Counted from the first letter of the stretch, positions 1 through 9,290 are shown. The stretch: 64,000 nt of DNA from an uncultured Bacteroides sp. (GCA_949289295.1 CASENM010000027.1:100823-164822); one strand, 5' to 3'. Made by a program: numbers and translations. The notes: generated from the sequence alone by a model not told the origin.

Positions 1-1044
1 GTCTATGGAGAATGTCTGTTTGGGCCGCCAGTACGGCGGCAGGGAGGCGAAAGCTTTTTCTATTTCTTCCTTTTCTGTGTGTCCCTGTATGAGCATGACG
101 ATGCGTTCGCCGAATTTGGGGTCGGGTACGGAGGTTATCATGAACGGGGATGCGAGCAGGGGGCGGAGTGCCGTTTCCACTTGTTCTATCTGCACTTTCA
201 CCCCTCCGGTATTGATGATGTTGTCTCTGCGTCCGATGATTCGGAATTGTCTGTCGGCATTCAGTTCGGCCATGTCGTTCGTGACCAGTATCTCTTTGCA
301 GACTTTAGGGGCTCGGATAACCAGTGTGCCGGTTTCGGACAGGCACAGACTGACATCTTCGAAAGGTGTGTACCAGAGGGATGCTTCCGGTCCGCTGAGG
401 CGGCGTAAGGCTATGTGCGAGAGGGTTTCGGTCATGCCGTAGGTGCTCCAGACAGCATTGGGAAAATGTTTTAGTGCGGCCTCCATATCGGTGTCTACGG
501 CTCCTCCGCCGATAATCAGATGGGCAGTCCGTTGCAAGGTGCTGCATTCTTCGGGGACGGCCAGCGAGTTGAATACCTGCAAGGGAATCATGGCCGCAAA
601 GTCGGGTGTCTTCTTCAGATATTTCAGCGGATGTCCGGACGGTTCTACAGGCCATAGGTTGAGACCGGCCACAAGAGCGCGCACCACGACCATTTTCCCG
701 GCAATGTATTGCATGGGCATACATAGCAAGGCTGTATTTCCGGGTTGCAGGTTGAGGAAAGAGACGGTCATCATGGCACTGTTCATCATGCGGCGTTTCT
801 CGACCCACAGTTCTTTGGGAGTTCCCGTAGAGCCGGATGTATGTACTTTCAGTGTGTCGGATCCGTCGAACCATTCAGCCAGAAAGTCGGCAAGGGTTGC
901 ATGGAAACTTTCTTCTCCGTATTCGCGGCGGAATTTTTCCTGCAGTGCGCTTTGCCTTCCGTCTGATGGAGTGGCCTCGGCGGCGGAATAAGTCGTTCCT
1001 TCAATGGTGATGGTCTGTCGTGAAAAGTCAGTGTGGAATGTCAT
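1..1044 (-). CDS. menE: o-succinylbenzoate-CoA ligase MenE (3' end cut by window edge)
   Basis: AMP-forming acyl-CoA synthetase that activates o-succinylbenzoate with ATP and CoA in menaquinone synthesis. The reading frame is open from the ATG at 1044 to base 1, giving 348 codons with no stop, so the C-terminal end lies outside the window. It carries the AMP-binding P-loop HTSGSTGTPKE near residue 80, the adenylation motif STYGMTET, and the hinge-region motif GRRDNIINTGGVK, which is typical of the family. The protein is short for the family and begins close to the P-loop, as compact Bacteroidetes MenE proteins do. It starts 12 bp after menC and is the last visible gene of the men operon. The assignment rests on motifs plus operon context. 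Confidence 0.93.
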   Translation of the reverse strand, partial: MTFHTDFSRQTITIEGTTYSAAEATPSDGRQSALQEKFRREYGEESFHATLADFLAEWFDGSDTLKVHTSGSTGTPKELWVEKRRMMNSAMMTVSFLNLQPGNTALLCMPMQYIAGKMVVVRALVAGLNLWPVEPSGHPLKYLKKTPDFAAMIPLQVFNSLAVPEECSTLQRTAHLIIGGGAVDTDMEAALKHFPNAVWSTYGMTETLSHIALRRLSGPEASLWYTPFEDVSLCLSETGTLVIRAPKVCKEILVTNDMAELNADRQFRIIGRRDNIINTGGVKVQIEQVETALRPLLASPFMITSVPDPKFGERIVMLIQGHTEKEEIEKAFASLPPYWRPKQTFSID

Positions 1045-1056
1045 GTGAAAAAATAT

Positions 1057-2118
1057 TTATGCAAACAGGTAATGAGTCAGGTCGGGCGCTGGTGCCGTAG
1101 GGTCGAACCACAGGCAGTCGCCTTTGATATGGAGCGGAAAATCGATGTTGTCCGTAAACAGCAGTCCGGTTCCCAGTCCTTGCGGCAGGGTCGGGTTGAG
1201 AGTGGCACACCATTGTGCGATGGCGTTCAGTCCGACATTCGATTCCAGTGCTGAGGTAATCCAATATCCGATTCCCCGTTGTGATGCAAGTGTAATCCAT
1301 TCGGAAGCACCTTTCAGCCCTCCGTGGAGCGAAGGTTTCAGGATGATATATTGCGGTCTGACAGTTTCGAGCAGTTCGATTTTTCGGGCTGCCGTATTCA
1401 CTCCAATCAATTCTTCGTCGAGGGCGATGGGGAAAGGAGTTTGGGCGCAAAGTTTTCCCATTGTAGTCCATTGCCCTGCCCGGATAGGCTGTTCGATGGA
1501 GTGCAGATGGAACTGGCTGAGTGCTTTCAGCTTCTCCGGCGCGTCCGACGGGGAGAATGCGCCGTTGGCGTCAACTCGCAGTTCTATCTGTTCAGGGGTA
1601 AAATGACGGCGTATGTGGGCCAGAAGCTCAAGTTCCTTGTCGAAATCGATGGCTCCGATTTTCACTTTGATGCAGCGGAATCCCAGCCGCATTTTCTCTT
1701 CAATCCGATGGTACATTTCGTCGAAATTGCCCATCCATATCAGTCCGTTGATAGGGATGCCTTCCCTGCCCTCGGAGAAAGACGTATGCCAGAGCTGCAG
1801 ACTTCCGCTGTGCAGATGCTGCAGGGCCGTTTCCAGTCCGAAGAGCATGGACGGATAGGGGCGCAGCGAGTTATAGTCAAGCGTGCCTGTCACTTCAGTC
1901 TCGCGGCAATGTCTGGCCAGCACCTCTTCATAATTGGGGATGTCGTCGCAGCTCAATGCCGGGAGAGGGGCGCATTCGCCCACACCGTATTGTCCGGTTG
2001 CAGTGTCGCTGATATGGATATACCAGAGTTTGCGGGTGGTATATATGCCGCGTGAGGTCCCTGCTGGCTGTTTGAAATGCAGGGTGCGTGGGATAATCTG
2101 AATTTTATACATGGTCAT
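1057..2118 (-). CDS. menC: o-succinylbenzoate synthase MenC
   Basis: Enolase-superfamily enzyme that dehydrates SHCHC to o-succinylbenzoate. The 353-residue protein shows the expected barrel residues: a KxK motif at K151/K153 (KVKIG), metal ligands D183 (RVDANGAF), E209 (SIEQP) and D234 (ALDEE), and the second catalytic lysine K261 (LKPSLHGG). An N-terminal capping domain fills residues 1 to about 120. The start could be M1 or M3 (MYKIQ); both are ATG and two codons apart. It lies 21 bp downstream of the outer-membrane receptor gene and 12 bp before menE. Related dipeptide epimerases share the fold, but the operon makes MenC clearly the best call. Confidence 0.95.
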   Translation of the reverse strand: MTMYKIQIIPRTLHFKQPAGTSRGIYTTRKLWYIHISDTATGQYGVGECAPLPALSCDDIPNYEEVLARHCRETEVTGTLDYNSLRPYPSMLFGLETALQHLHSGSLQLWHTSFSEGREGIPINGLIWMGNFDEMYHRIEEKMRLGFRCIKVKIGAIDFDKELELLAHIRRHFTPEQIELRVDANGAFSPSDAPEKLKALSQFHLHSIEQPIRAGQWTTMGKLCAQTPFPIALDEELIGVNTAARKIELLETVRPQYIILKPSLHGGLKGASEWITLASQRGIGYWITSALESNVGLNAIAQWCATLNPTLPQGLGTGLLFTDNIDFPLHIKGDCLWFDPTAPAPDLTHYLFA

Positions 2119-2139
2119 TGTTATATGTTGTTTAGTGAA

Positions 2140-4665
2140 TCAATTCATTCTGTTGAACTGGTATTTCAGTGATACCATGAAATATCCTCTGAGTTGTTCG
2201 GAGTATATTTCGCTGAAACGTGTGGCTGAGGCATATCGGTAATAACTTTTTTTCTGGTTGAGAATATCGTTCCAGATGAATGCAAGTTCAGCACGTTTCT
2301 CTTCCAGAAATTTCCATGCCAGCCGGATGTTCCAGATTATTTCATTGTTGTTGTCTCCTTGGATGCCGGTCCCGTTCCGGATATGATAATTGGCCTCCGT
2401 GTTGAACGACAGGTTCAGTGGAAGCGATATCTGTGCGTTCAGGCCGGCCATGTAATAGCGGGTATATGTACTGTTTCCCTGGAGCGAGTTTTTGGATTGC
2501 TGGTAATCCCACTTCCCGTTCAAGTCGATGTTTCCCCATGTGGGGACAAATGAGGTACGGATTGCTGCCGACAGTCCGAGTGCACGTGTCAAGCTTTGCT
2601 CCATTTCTCCAGTCCCTCCGTCGTCAATCAGACTGAGGTGGTGTGCATAATCGCCTGACGCATCAGCGAAGAGGCGGAACAGTCCGATGCTTTTGTTGTA
2701 TCCGGCATATCCGTTCAGATTCCAGTTCCCGTTTATATTTACAGGACGCGTTTCACGTTTTCCCGTTTCAGGGTCGTAAGTCGTGGCTTGGGTTACGCTG
2801 TTGAATTCCTGGCTGAAAATCACGGAGGCATTGACACCTTTGGTAAAGTTGTTGACCGTGAAATAGGCGGAATGTCTATATGATGATTTCAAGTCGGGAT
2901 TGCTCCGGCTCACATATAGAGGTGAAATGTATTTTGTCGGTGCCAACAGACTGGTCAATGACGGCTGGAGTGTGTGTCCGTAATAGCTGAGCATCGTATA
3001 CCAATTGTTCTTTTGTCGGGTGATGACAACGGCCGGATACCATTCGGTATGGCTGGAGGCTGTGTCGATATGCGTTCCCGTATCGGTTTGGGTCAATGTA
3101 CGCCGTTGGGGAGCAATGGCCAGTTTGGCTTGTATGCCCCATATTTTTCCCTGATAATTATAAGTGAGCGTAATCTTGTGTCCTTCCGTAGTACTTTCGT
3201 TCCGGTTGCTCAGGCTGTCGATACGCTCTGATTCATAATGGGGCGGAAGATTGTTGAAGGCAAGGTTGTCGGTCTGGAATGGAGAAAAGTCATACGTGTC
3301 TTGCCGGTTCCTCTCTTGCTCGTGCCTGAAGGCATAAGCCAGTTGCAGATGTGATTTCTTTCCGACAGGATGTGTATATGCGAGTTCTATTTCATGGCTC
3401 TGAGCATTGTCGGGGGATTCCTGATACTGATTCTGTCTGCTGACGGAATCATTTCCCCATACGTCTTTCAGACGGAAATATGTGGCTTCCGCCACATTGA
3501 GCGATTTGTTTTTTGAATTGTTTCTGCTTGTCAGATAGTTTAGTGTCAGATTATCGCCTCTTGAGTTCAATTTTCTGGAAAAAAGCATGTTGATGTCGTA
3601 TCTCCATGAACTCTGTTCATCGAGTGTGTGGCGGAGATGTTCGTTGACACGTTTCTCCTTGTTCACATTTCCGATATGTGCAAACGGATTTTTCAGATCC
3701 AGTTCAGGGTTGTCTGTGAAGATGGCACTGTGTATGTTGCTTTCGCTGGTTGAGGGGAGATATCTGGCATTTCCCCCTAACATGACACTTGTCATGCTGT
3801 CGATTTCCCATCTGAGATTCAAATTTCCTCCCACATTCTGGTTTTTGTTTAGAGAGCTCTGGGTGTTTGCTCCATATTGTGTAGCTTCTGTCAGGTAGTT
3901 TTCACTGTATCCGGCTCCTGTTGTTCCGTTCCGGTTATATGAGTAATTGACACCTCCCGACAGTTCCAGCTTTTCATTGAGATGACGGCTGATGCTTGTT
4001 CCGACAGTATGGACGATGTTCCGTTTGTCGGGAGTGGTGAAGTTCCGGTTGCCCGTACGTCCGACTATACTGAAATTGTCACCTCCTTCTTCAAAGCGGA
4101 ATACCTGTCCGTTTATTTCTTTTTTCTTCTGGCTGCCATATCCGGCTTCTGCCGAAGCATTGAGTGTACCGTTCAGTCTTTTAGGAGTTTGCAGGTCGAG
4201 TACATAATTCTTGTCAGTATCTTTTATTCCGGTCGCTTTTTCTTTTTCCGTTTCCTTGTCATATACTTTCAGGCGGCTGACAAACGATGCCGGGATATTT
4301 TCAAGTGCGATGCGACTGTTTCCTTTGAAAAATTCTTTTCCGTTCACGGTAATTTCTCTGATAGGATATCCGTTGAATGACATGGAGTGTGTTTTCGGGT
4401 CATAATTCAGGCCTGGAATGCGACGGACAAGAGCTTCCAAATAGGCGTCTTCCGGTACCTTGAATGCATTTGCATTGAATATGACCGTATCCCCTTTTTG
4501 TTCCATGGAACGGATGGGAGCTGTTACAGTGACTTCGTCAAGATGCAGTGTATCGGAAAGATGAACCGCTACGGAATCTCTCGTCTTTTGCTTTTGTGCT
4601 GACATTTGTAGACAATTGGCCGCAAGCAACCAGAAAAGCACGGATAGATACACGAGGCGTTTCAT
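2140..4665 (-). CDS. TonB-dependent-receptor-like outer membrane beta-barrel protein inside the men operon
   Basis: An 841-residue outer membrane protein with a cleavable signal peptide (hydrophobic residues 5-20, ending near SAQ), a plug-like region at about residues 40-150 (LDEVTVTAP, then VNGKEFFKGN) and a long beta-barrel rich in aromatic and polar strands to the C-terminus. It resembles the outer membrane beta-barrel family often annotated as PF14905. It lacks the N-terminal carboxypeptidase-regulatory-like domain that many Bacteroidetes relatives carry. It sits between menB (15 bp upstream) and menC (21 bp downstream) on the same strand, so it is probably co-transcribed with menaquinone genes. 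The ligand is unknown. A link to quinones or to respiration is only inferred from position. Confidence 0.82.
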   Translation of the reverse strand: MKRLVYLSVLFWLLAANCLQMSAQKQKTRDSVAVHLSDTLHLDEVTVTAPIRSMEQKGDTVIFNANAFKVPEDAYLEALVRRIPGLNYDPKTHSMSFNGYPIREITVNGKEFFKGNSRIALENIPASFVSRLKVYDKETEKEKATGIKDTDKNYVLDLQTPKRLNGTLNASAEAGYGSQKKKEINGQVFRFEEGGDNFSIVGRTGNRNFTTPDKRNIVHTVGTSISRHLNEKLELSGGVNYSYNRNGTTGAGYSENYLTEATQYGANTQSSLNKNQNVGGNLNLRWEIDSMTSVMLGGNARYLPSTSESNIHSAIFTDNPELDLKNPFAHIGNVNKEKRVNEHLRHTLDEQSSWRYDINMLFSRKLNSRGDNLTLNYLTSRNNSKNKSLNVAEATYFRLKDVWGNDSVSRQNQYQESPDNAQSHEIELAYTHPVGKKSHLQLAYAFRHEQERNRQDTYDFSPFQTDNLAFNNLPPHYESERIDSLSNRNESTTEGHKITLTYNYQGKIWGIQAKLAIAPQRRTLTQTDTGTHIDTASSHTEWYPAVVITRQKNNWYTMLSYYGHTLQPSLTSLLAPTKYISPLYVSRSNPDLKSSYRHSAYFTVNNFTKGVNASVIFSQEFNSVTQATTYDPETGKRETRPVNINGNWNLNGYAGYNKSIGLFRLFADASGDYAHHLSLIDDGGTGEMEQSLTRALGLSAAIRTSFVPTWGNIDLNGKWDYQQSKNSLQGNSTYTRYYMAGLNAQISLPLNLSFNTEANYHIRNGTGIQGDNNNEIIWNIRLAWKFLEEKRAELAFIWNDILNQKKSYYRYASATRFSEIYSEQLRGYFMVSLKYQFNRMN

Positions 4666-4680
4666 CTTTCCGGAAATGAA

Positions 4681-5505
4681 TTAGGGAAGCTTCGGATACT
4701 TGGACCAGTCGGGCTTGCGCTTTTCGAGAAAGGCTTTTCCGCCTTCCTGAGCTTCTTCTGTCATGTAATACAGCATCGTGGCATCTCCGGCCAGCTCCTG
4801 AATGCCGGCCTGTCCGTCGAGTTCGGCATTCAGTCCGGCTTTTATCATGCGTAAGGCGAGCGGACTGTGCTGCATCATAGTTTCTGCCCATTCCACCACC
4901 TCATCTTCCAGCCGGTCAAATGGAACGACTTTGTTCACCAGTCCCATTTCGAGGGCTTCCTGTGCTGAATATTGCCGGCAGAGGAACCAGATTTCACGGG
5001 CCTTCTTCTGGCCTACCACGCGTGCCAGATATGAAGAGCCGAATCCGGCATCAAAGCTGCCTACCCGAGGTCCGGTTTGTCCGAAAATGGCGTTGTCGGA
5101 CGCGATGCTCAAATCGCATACAACATGGAGCACATGTCCTCCGCCGATGGCATATCCGTTGACCATGGCGATGACGGGCTTCGGAAGTGAACGGATTTGT
5201 TTCTGTACGTCGAGGATGTTCAGACGGGGAACTCCGTCGGTGCCGACATAACCTCCATGGCCTTTTACATGCATGTCGCCTCCCGAACAGAACGCTTTGT
5301 CTCCGGCTCCGGTCAGCACTATCACGTTGATGTCCCGGCAGTCCCGGCAGTAGTAGAGTGCATCGCTGATTTCTTTGGTTGTGTCCGGCGTAAAGGCATT
5401 GCGGTAGCGCGGGCGGTTGATGGTGATTTTGGCAATCCCGTTATAGAAATCGAACAGGATGTCCTGATAATTCTTGATGGTTTTCCATTCTCTTGGTTGT
5501 GACAT
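4681..5505 (-). CDS. menB: 1,4-dihydroxy-2-naphthoyl-CoA synthase MenB
   Basis: Crotonase-fold enzyme that closes the second ring of the naphthoquinone from o-succinylbenzoyl-CoA. The 274-residue protein is very close to the E. coli enzyme from memory: oxyanion-hole segments FCSGGD (about 73-78) and NGYAIGGGH (about 116-124), the active-site segment [10 protein letters not shown] (143-152), and the C-terminal block [12 protein letters not shown]. The glycine in QTGP is the position that distinguishes type I, bicarbonate-using MenB from type II enzymes with an acidic residue there, so I read it as type I. It follows menD by 48 bp and precedes the receptor gene by 15 bp. Confidence 0.97.
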   Translation of the reverse strand: MSQPREWKTIKNYQDILFDFYNGIAKITINRPRYRNAFTPDTTKEISDALYYCRDCRDINVIVLTGAGDKAFCSGGDMHVKGHGGYVGTDGVPRLNILDVQKQIRSLPKPVIAMVNGYAIGGGHVLHVVCDLSIASDNAIFGQTGPRVGSFDAGFGSSYLARVVGQKKAREIWFLCRQYSAQEALEMGLVNKVVPFDRLEDEVVEWAETMMQHSPLALRMIKAGLNAELDGQAGIQELAGDATMLYYMTEEAQEGGKAFLEKRKPDWSKYPKLP

Positions 5506-5553
5506 ATCTTTTGAATTTATTTTGGGTTGTCGGAGTTGTTTGCAGACTGTGTT

Positions 5554-7227
5554 TTAGATGGTTTGCTGCCTTGTGAGCTGTTTTTGTTTGCTGTAATATG
5601 TTTTCAGCAGTTCCACATCCTTTTCCTTTTCAGTGAACACTTCCAGCAGAATAGGTTGTGCCTGCTCGTCTGCCTGAGTGAAAGTAGCGACCGCTTGTGA
5701 CAATTCTTCATCGTTGTGGGCCGACAGATATCGGAAGCCTCTGTCTTCCGCCCAGGCTTGTGCGGAAGTCTGGTGGCTTGCGATGACGAAGCGTGTGGTG
5801 ACGGCCCGTACTTCCAGTCCGGGAAGGGCATGGAATATTTCTCCTCCGCTGTTGTTCAGGAGCAGGATACGTATGTTGCTGCCATAATTGGTGTTCCACA
5901 GCGCGTTCATGTCGTAGAAAAAGCTCAAGTCACCGATAAAGATAAAATTGAGTTTGTCGGATGCGGATGCATAGCCGACCGCCGTGGAAAGAGAGCCTTC
6001 AATACCGTTTGTGCCACGGTTTGAGAGTATTTTTATTCCGGGCGGACAGTTGAAGAGTTGAGCGTAACGTACAGTCGAGCTGTTGGCCAGATGCAATACA
6101 CTGGGGGAGGGCAGCCGGTGGATTGTTTGTCCTATGGCTCCCATTTCCGAAAACGGAAAATCCGGTTCGGCCACCGTGTCTTCCAGGCTTTTCCATCGGC
6201 GCGGGTAATCGGAATTTTTTTCTTCCGTCAGGCAGGCAACTTTCTCCAGAAACTCGTAAGGATTCATTTCGATGACATCAGTGAGCGATTGGAAAAGGTC
6301 GGTCACTTGACCGTCAGGAGTGATGTGCCAATGTTCTACGGGGGGATAGCGGCGCAAAAACTTTTTCAGCCGTCCTGAAATGATGTGTCCGCCGTATGTG
6401 ACAAGCAGTTCCGGACGCATTCTTTCATGCGTGTCATTGTCCAATGAAGCCAGCAGTTGTTCAATATGGTGTATTGCTCCGGCCGGTGCAGACAGGTTGG
6501 CAGTGGTCTCTGCAATCCAAGCGAATTGAGGAGTAAGCCGCTCGGCCACTTCCGGAGAGAGAGTTTGTTCCGGATTGGCTTGTCCGGCCACAATCATCCG
6601 GCATTTGTAGCGTTTGAATTTTTCTGCGAATGCCTGTATTGCAGTATCTCCTTCATGGCGGGTGATGATACGGACAGCTGGCAATGCGGCTGTGGGATGT
6701 TGGAAGAAAGGCTGGCTCACCGGTACGTTGATATGTATGGGACCTTGTCCGTGGTGGTTAAGTTCCAGCAAAGCCTCGTTGATGAGCCGGTTGCAGTACC
6801 ACTCGTCTTCTTCTGTATGGATTTCCGGCAGGTCGACCGATTTTCTGACCAAGTTCCGGAATACGCCGGGTTGCGGTAGGGTCTGCCCGTCCATTTGTCC
6901 GATCCAGGCACGTGGCCGGTCGGCTGAAATGACCACCAGGGGTATTTGTTGGTAGAATGCTTCGGCTACTGCCGGATGCAGATTGAGCAAGGCCGAGCCT
7001 GACGTGCAGCACACACCTACCGGAACGTTTTCGTTTTGGGAAAGTCCCAATGCAAAGAATCCGGCACTCCGTTCGTCGGTTACCGGATAACATGTAAGTT
7101 CGGGGATGTCAGCCAGTGTCTGCACAATCGGGATGTCCCGGCTTCCCGGGCACAAGACAAATTTCTTTACTCCGTGTGCTTTCAGCAAGGCCGCCAGCTG
7201 CAATATGTTTTTTTTGTCTGTATACAT
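5554..7227 (-). CDS. menD: SEPHCHC synthase MenD
   Basis: Thiamine-diphosphate enzyme that joins isochorismate and 2-oxoglutarate, the committed step of menaquinone synthesis. At 557 residues it matches the usual length of about 556. The N-terminal half has CPGSRDIP near residue 26 and the family block TSGSALLNLHPAVAEA near 75-90. The C-terminal ThDP-binding motif runs from GDLSFFYDMNALWN to LLNNSGGEIF. The ATG at 7227 is the natural start; no upstream in-frame ATG precedes menF's stop. It lies 31 bp downstream of menF in the same operon. Confidence 0.97.
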   Translation of the reverse strand: MYTDKKNILQLAALLKAHGVKKFVLCPGSRDIPIVQTLADIPELTCYPVTDERSAGFFALGLSQNENVPVGVCCTSGSALLNLHPAVAEAFYQQIPLVVISADRPRAWIGQMDGQTLPQPGVFRNLVRKSVDLPEIHTEEDEWYCNRLINEALLELNHHGQGPIHINVPVSQPFFQHPTAALPAVRIITRHEGDTAIQAFAEKFKRYKCRMIVAGQANPEQTLSPEVAERLTPQFAWIAETTANLSAPAGAIHHIEQLLASLDNDTHERMRPELLVTYGGHIISGRLKKFLRRYPPVEHWHITPDGQVTDLFQSLTDVIEMNPYEFLEKVACLTEEKNSDYPRRWKSLEDTVAEPDFPFSEMGAIGQTIHRLPSPSVLHLANSSTVRYAQLFNCPPGIKILSNRGTNGIEGSLSTAVGYASASDKLNFIFIGDLSFFYDMNALWNTNYGSNIRILLLNNSGGEIFHALPGLEVRAVTTRFVIASHQTSAQAWAEDRGFRYLSAHNDEELSQAVATFTQADEQAQPILLEVFTEKEKDVELLKTYYSKQKQLTRQQTI

Positions 7228-7258
7228 AATTATAGTATCGTCAGAGAAATAGGATTGT

Positions 7259-8377
7259 TTAAAGGATATTCCGCATTGTATTCATTTTCTGCTGTGTCTC
7301 TTCCCATTCCGATTCAGCGTCAGAAGAGGGGAGAATGCCTCCGCCTGCATACAGTGTCGCTTCCGTACGGCCGATTTGCATGCATCTCAGATTGACATAC
7401 AAAGTGGTTTCTTTTTCAGGGGCAAGCCAGCCGATAATGCCGGAATAATAGCTCCGGTCATAATTTTCCGTGTCGAGGATAAACTGGTAGGCATCTTCTT
7501 TCGGCAGTCCGCATACGGCTGGCGTAGGATGAAGTTCCTGAAGTATGTCTCCCAGATGGAGGGAATCTTTCAGGGTAAAATTAAAGTCGGTCTTCAAGTG
7601 GACCAGTTGTCCGGCGCGGGCCGTGTACGGGCCTTTTTCTGTCAGTTTCGATCCGAATTTCTTGATGGTTTTGCGGATATATTCGCAGACAAACTCCTGT
7701 TCTTCCTGATTTTTCTTGCTCCAGTCGGTGGGCATAGTCTCCCCTTCCATGGGCATGGTTCCCGCCAGCGCTACTGTATGCCAGTCTGTCCCGTTTCCGC
7801 TGAGAATGATTTCCGGTGTGCTTCCTATCCATGTGCCGCATACGGGTGTGTGGCAAAGTGAAATCATCATCCGCGGATAGCTGTTGCAGGCCCTGATGAA
7901 GGCGGCCAGGGGGGAGAAACCGTTTGTAAGCGGTTGTGTGCTGTGGCGTGAAAGCACCAGCTTGCGGAATCTCTTTTTCTGCAATGGAGATATAAAATGA
8001 TTGAATGTCTGGGTATAGGTTTGTTTTTCGGCCGTTTCATCAGCGGGTGCGGCAGGAAAGGTTTCGCCGGAAGGAACAGGGCAGGTGTCTGTGGTGCACA
8101 CATCGTTGAGCGCGCCGGCTATTTCTTCCCAGTCGGATGCTGTCCGGTCGGGGTGGATGAGTATGATAGGATGTTTTTCAGACGGGTGGAAGGGGGCCAT
8201 GATGAAGCCTTCTTTTCCGTTCAGGTCTTTTAAGTTCAGTGTCGTTTCCGGTTCTCCGTCTTTTTGGAGTATGAGAATGGGTTCGTCTGTCCACGGAAGC
8301 CGGTAGAGTGCAAAACTCACATGGCTGCAGGTCAGTTTGTCGATAAAATGGTGTATGGGTGTTTCTGGTATGTTCAT
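7259..8377 (-). CDS. menF: isochorismate synthase MenF
   Basis: Chorismate-binding enzyme that converts chorismate to isochorismate for menaquinone. The frame stays open further upstream, but I place the start at ATG 8377 (MNIPETP, 372 residues), because it overlaps the stop of the thioesterase gene in an ATGA arrangement and the upstream extension reads as low-complexity antisense of that gene. The C-terminal catalytic core shows VALAGTMPMEGE, then LHPTPAVCGLP and a closing block YYSGIIGW. Enterobactin-type EntC is related, but the adjacent menD and menB settle the pathway. Confidence 0.94.
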   Translation of the reverse strand: MNIPETPIHHFIDKLTCSHVSFALYRLPWTDEPILILQKDGEPETTLNLKDLNGKEGFIMAPFHPSEKHPIILIHPDRTASDWEEIAGALNDVCTTDTCPVPSGETFPAAPADETAEKQTYTQTFNHFISPLQKKRFRKLVLSRHSTQPLTNGFSPLAAFIRACNSYPRMMISLCHTPVCGTWIGSTPEIILSGNGTDWHTVALAGTMPMEGETMPTDWSKKNQEEQEFVCEYIRKTIKKFGSKLTEKGPYTARAGQLVHLKTDFNFTLKDSLHLGDILQELHPTPAVCGLPKEDAYQFILDTENYDRSYYSGIIGWLAPEKETTLYVNLRCMQIGRTEATLYAGGGILPSSDAESEWEETQQKMNTMRNIL

Positions 8378-8799
8378 GAGTGTTTCTTTACAATTTGGTT
8401 GATTATGCGTGCGGTAGAGACCAGTTTCCCTTCCGGACTGGTGATGTCGATGTTCCAGATGTGTGTGGTTCTTCCCCGGTGGATAAGTGTGCCGGTCGCT
8501 TCTACCCAGCTTCCGAAAGGCACCATGCTTACATGGTTGGCACTGACTTGTATGCCACAGGGCATTTGTCCTTCGCTGCACAAGGGGATGGAACCGTGTC
8601 CGGCAACAATTTCCGCCAGTGCCAGCGAAGCTCCTCCGTTCAATATGCCGAAGGGCTGGCAGGTATGTTCGTTGACTGGCATGGTAGCCTTGACATATCC
8701 TTCTTTCATTTCTGTAAAGTGTATGCCCAGATGTTCTCCCATGGAACGGGATAAGTCAGGCCATGTAATTGGGTTAGTCTCGCTTGTCTGCATATTCAT
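8374..8799 (-). CDS. hotdog-fold thioesterase, probable DHNA-CoA thioesterase (MenI-like)
   Basis: A 141-residue single hotdog domain of the PaaI/YdiI type. The active-site segment GILNGGASLALAEIVAG contains the expected glutamate of this class, and the C-terminal strand has GRTTHIWNIDI. E. coli YdiI, a close family relative, hydrolyses DHNA-CoA. As first gene of the men operon, overlapping menF by 4 bp, this protein very likely does that step. I choose ATG 8799 (MNMQTSET); the frame continues to a TTG at 8820, but that lies within the probable promoter -7 element TATTTTTG at 8818-8825, so the longer form would start upstream of transcription. A second ATG at 8793 is also possible. Confidence 0.85.
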   Translation of the reverse strand: MNMQTSETNPITWPDLSRSMGEHLGIHFTEMKEGYVKATMPVNEHTCQPFGILNGGASLALAEIVAGHGSIPLCSEGQMPCGIQVSANHVSMVPFGSWVEATGTLIHRGRTTHIWNIDITSPEGKLVSTARIINQIVKKHS

Positions 8800-8929
8800 A
8801 CAATTGAAATTAATCTGCAAAAATATATAATTTCAGCGAGAATCTGGGGATGTAGTCAAGAAAATATATTCATGTGAAGTATCGGTATATGGATATATGG
8901 ATATGGAGAGGGGTAGGGTGAAAGTTGAA

Positions 8930-8970
8930 AAGCAATCCTCTTTGGCTGTTTCCGGAAAAGAGGATTGCTT
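8930..8970 (-). terminator. intrinsic terminator of the DUF2582 gene
   Basis: Perfect 14-bp inverted repeat, 8930-8943 (AAGCAATCCTCTTT) with 8957-8970, and a 13-nt loop. Read on the minus strand it is followed by TTTTC. It lies 22 bp after the stop of the gene at 8992-9219. The rest of the 170-bp gap towards the men operon holds only a short TATGGATA-type direct repeat at about 8886-8906. Confidence 0.85.
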
Positions 8971-8991
8971 CAGATGACTGTTTCCATGTGC

Positions 8992-9219
8992 TTACCCGAT
9001 ATAATAATTCAACTCAATGTATAACACATTTTCACCGTCAACCATCGTGTCGTCGATGGCAAGTTTTCCTTCTCTGGCCAACCAGCCGATTGCAGCGTTG
9101 ATTTGTCTGTCGGGGAGTCCCGTGAGTTTTTTGATTTCGTTGTAATCCCATCTCCGGTGTTCTCCCTGGAGTAATCTCCAGATGACACCTGCACTTTCAC
9201 CGATACTTTGTACGTCCAT
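8992..9219 (-). CDS. winged helix-turn-helix protein, DUF2582 family
   Basis: A 75-residue protein that consists almost wholly of one winged-helix domain: helix 1 GVIWRLLQGE, recognition-like segment KKLTGLPDRQINAAIGWL, then the wing ending in a hydrophobic strand VLYIELNYYIG. The length and sequence fit the DUF2582 family of small Bacteroidetes proteins; its targets are unknown to me. It is a single-gene unit with its own strong promoter (9258-9290) and terminator (8930-8970). It could bind DNA or act as a protein-protein module. Function beyond the fold is not supported here. Confidence 0.8.
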   Translation of the reverse strand: MDVQSIGESAGVIWRLLQGEHRRWDYNEIKKLTGLPDRQINAAIGWLAREGKLAIDDTMVDGENVLYIELNYYIG

Positions 9220-9257
9220 AAGCTAAAGTTTTTAAGTTGTTGTGGATACTCCACTCA

Positions 9258-9290
9258 CAAAGATAAAAAATATTTGTGTTTTTGACAACA
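9258..9290 (-). promoter_or_regulatory. Bacteroidetes-type promoter for the DUF2582 gene
   Basis: On the minus strand, a -33 box TTG (core at 9286-9288, in TGTTGTC), a 20-nt spacer, and a -7 box TATCTTTG at 9258-9265. It matches the TTG / TAnnTTTG consensus and lies about 40 bp upstream of the ATG at 9219. Confidence 0.85.

Noticed and set aside
305-874. A 189-codon minus-strand frame near the left edge
   Set aside because: It is in another frame of menE, whose own frame carries the P-loop and adenylation motifs and is open to base 1.
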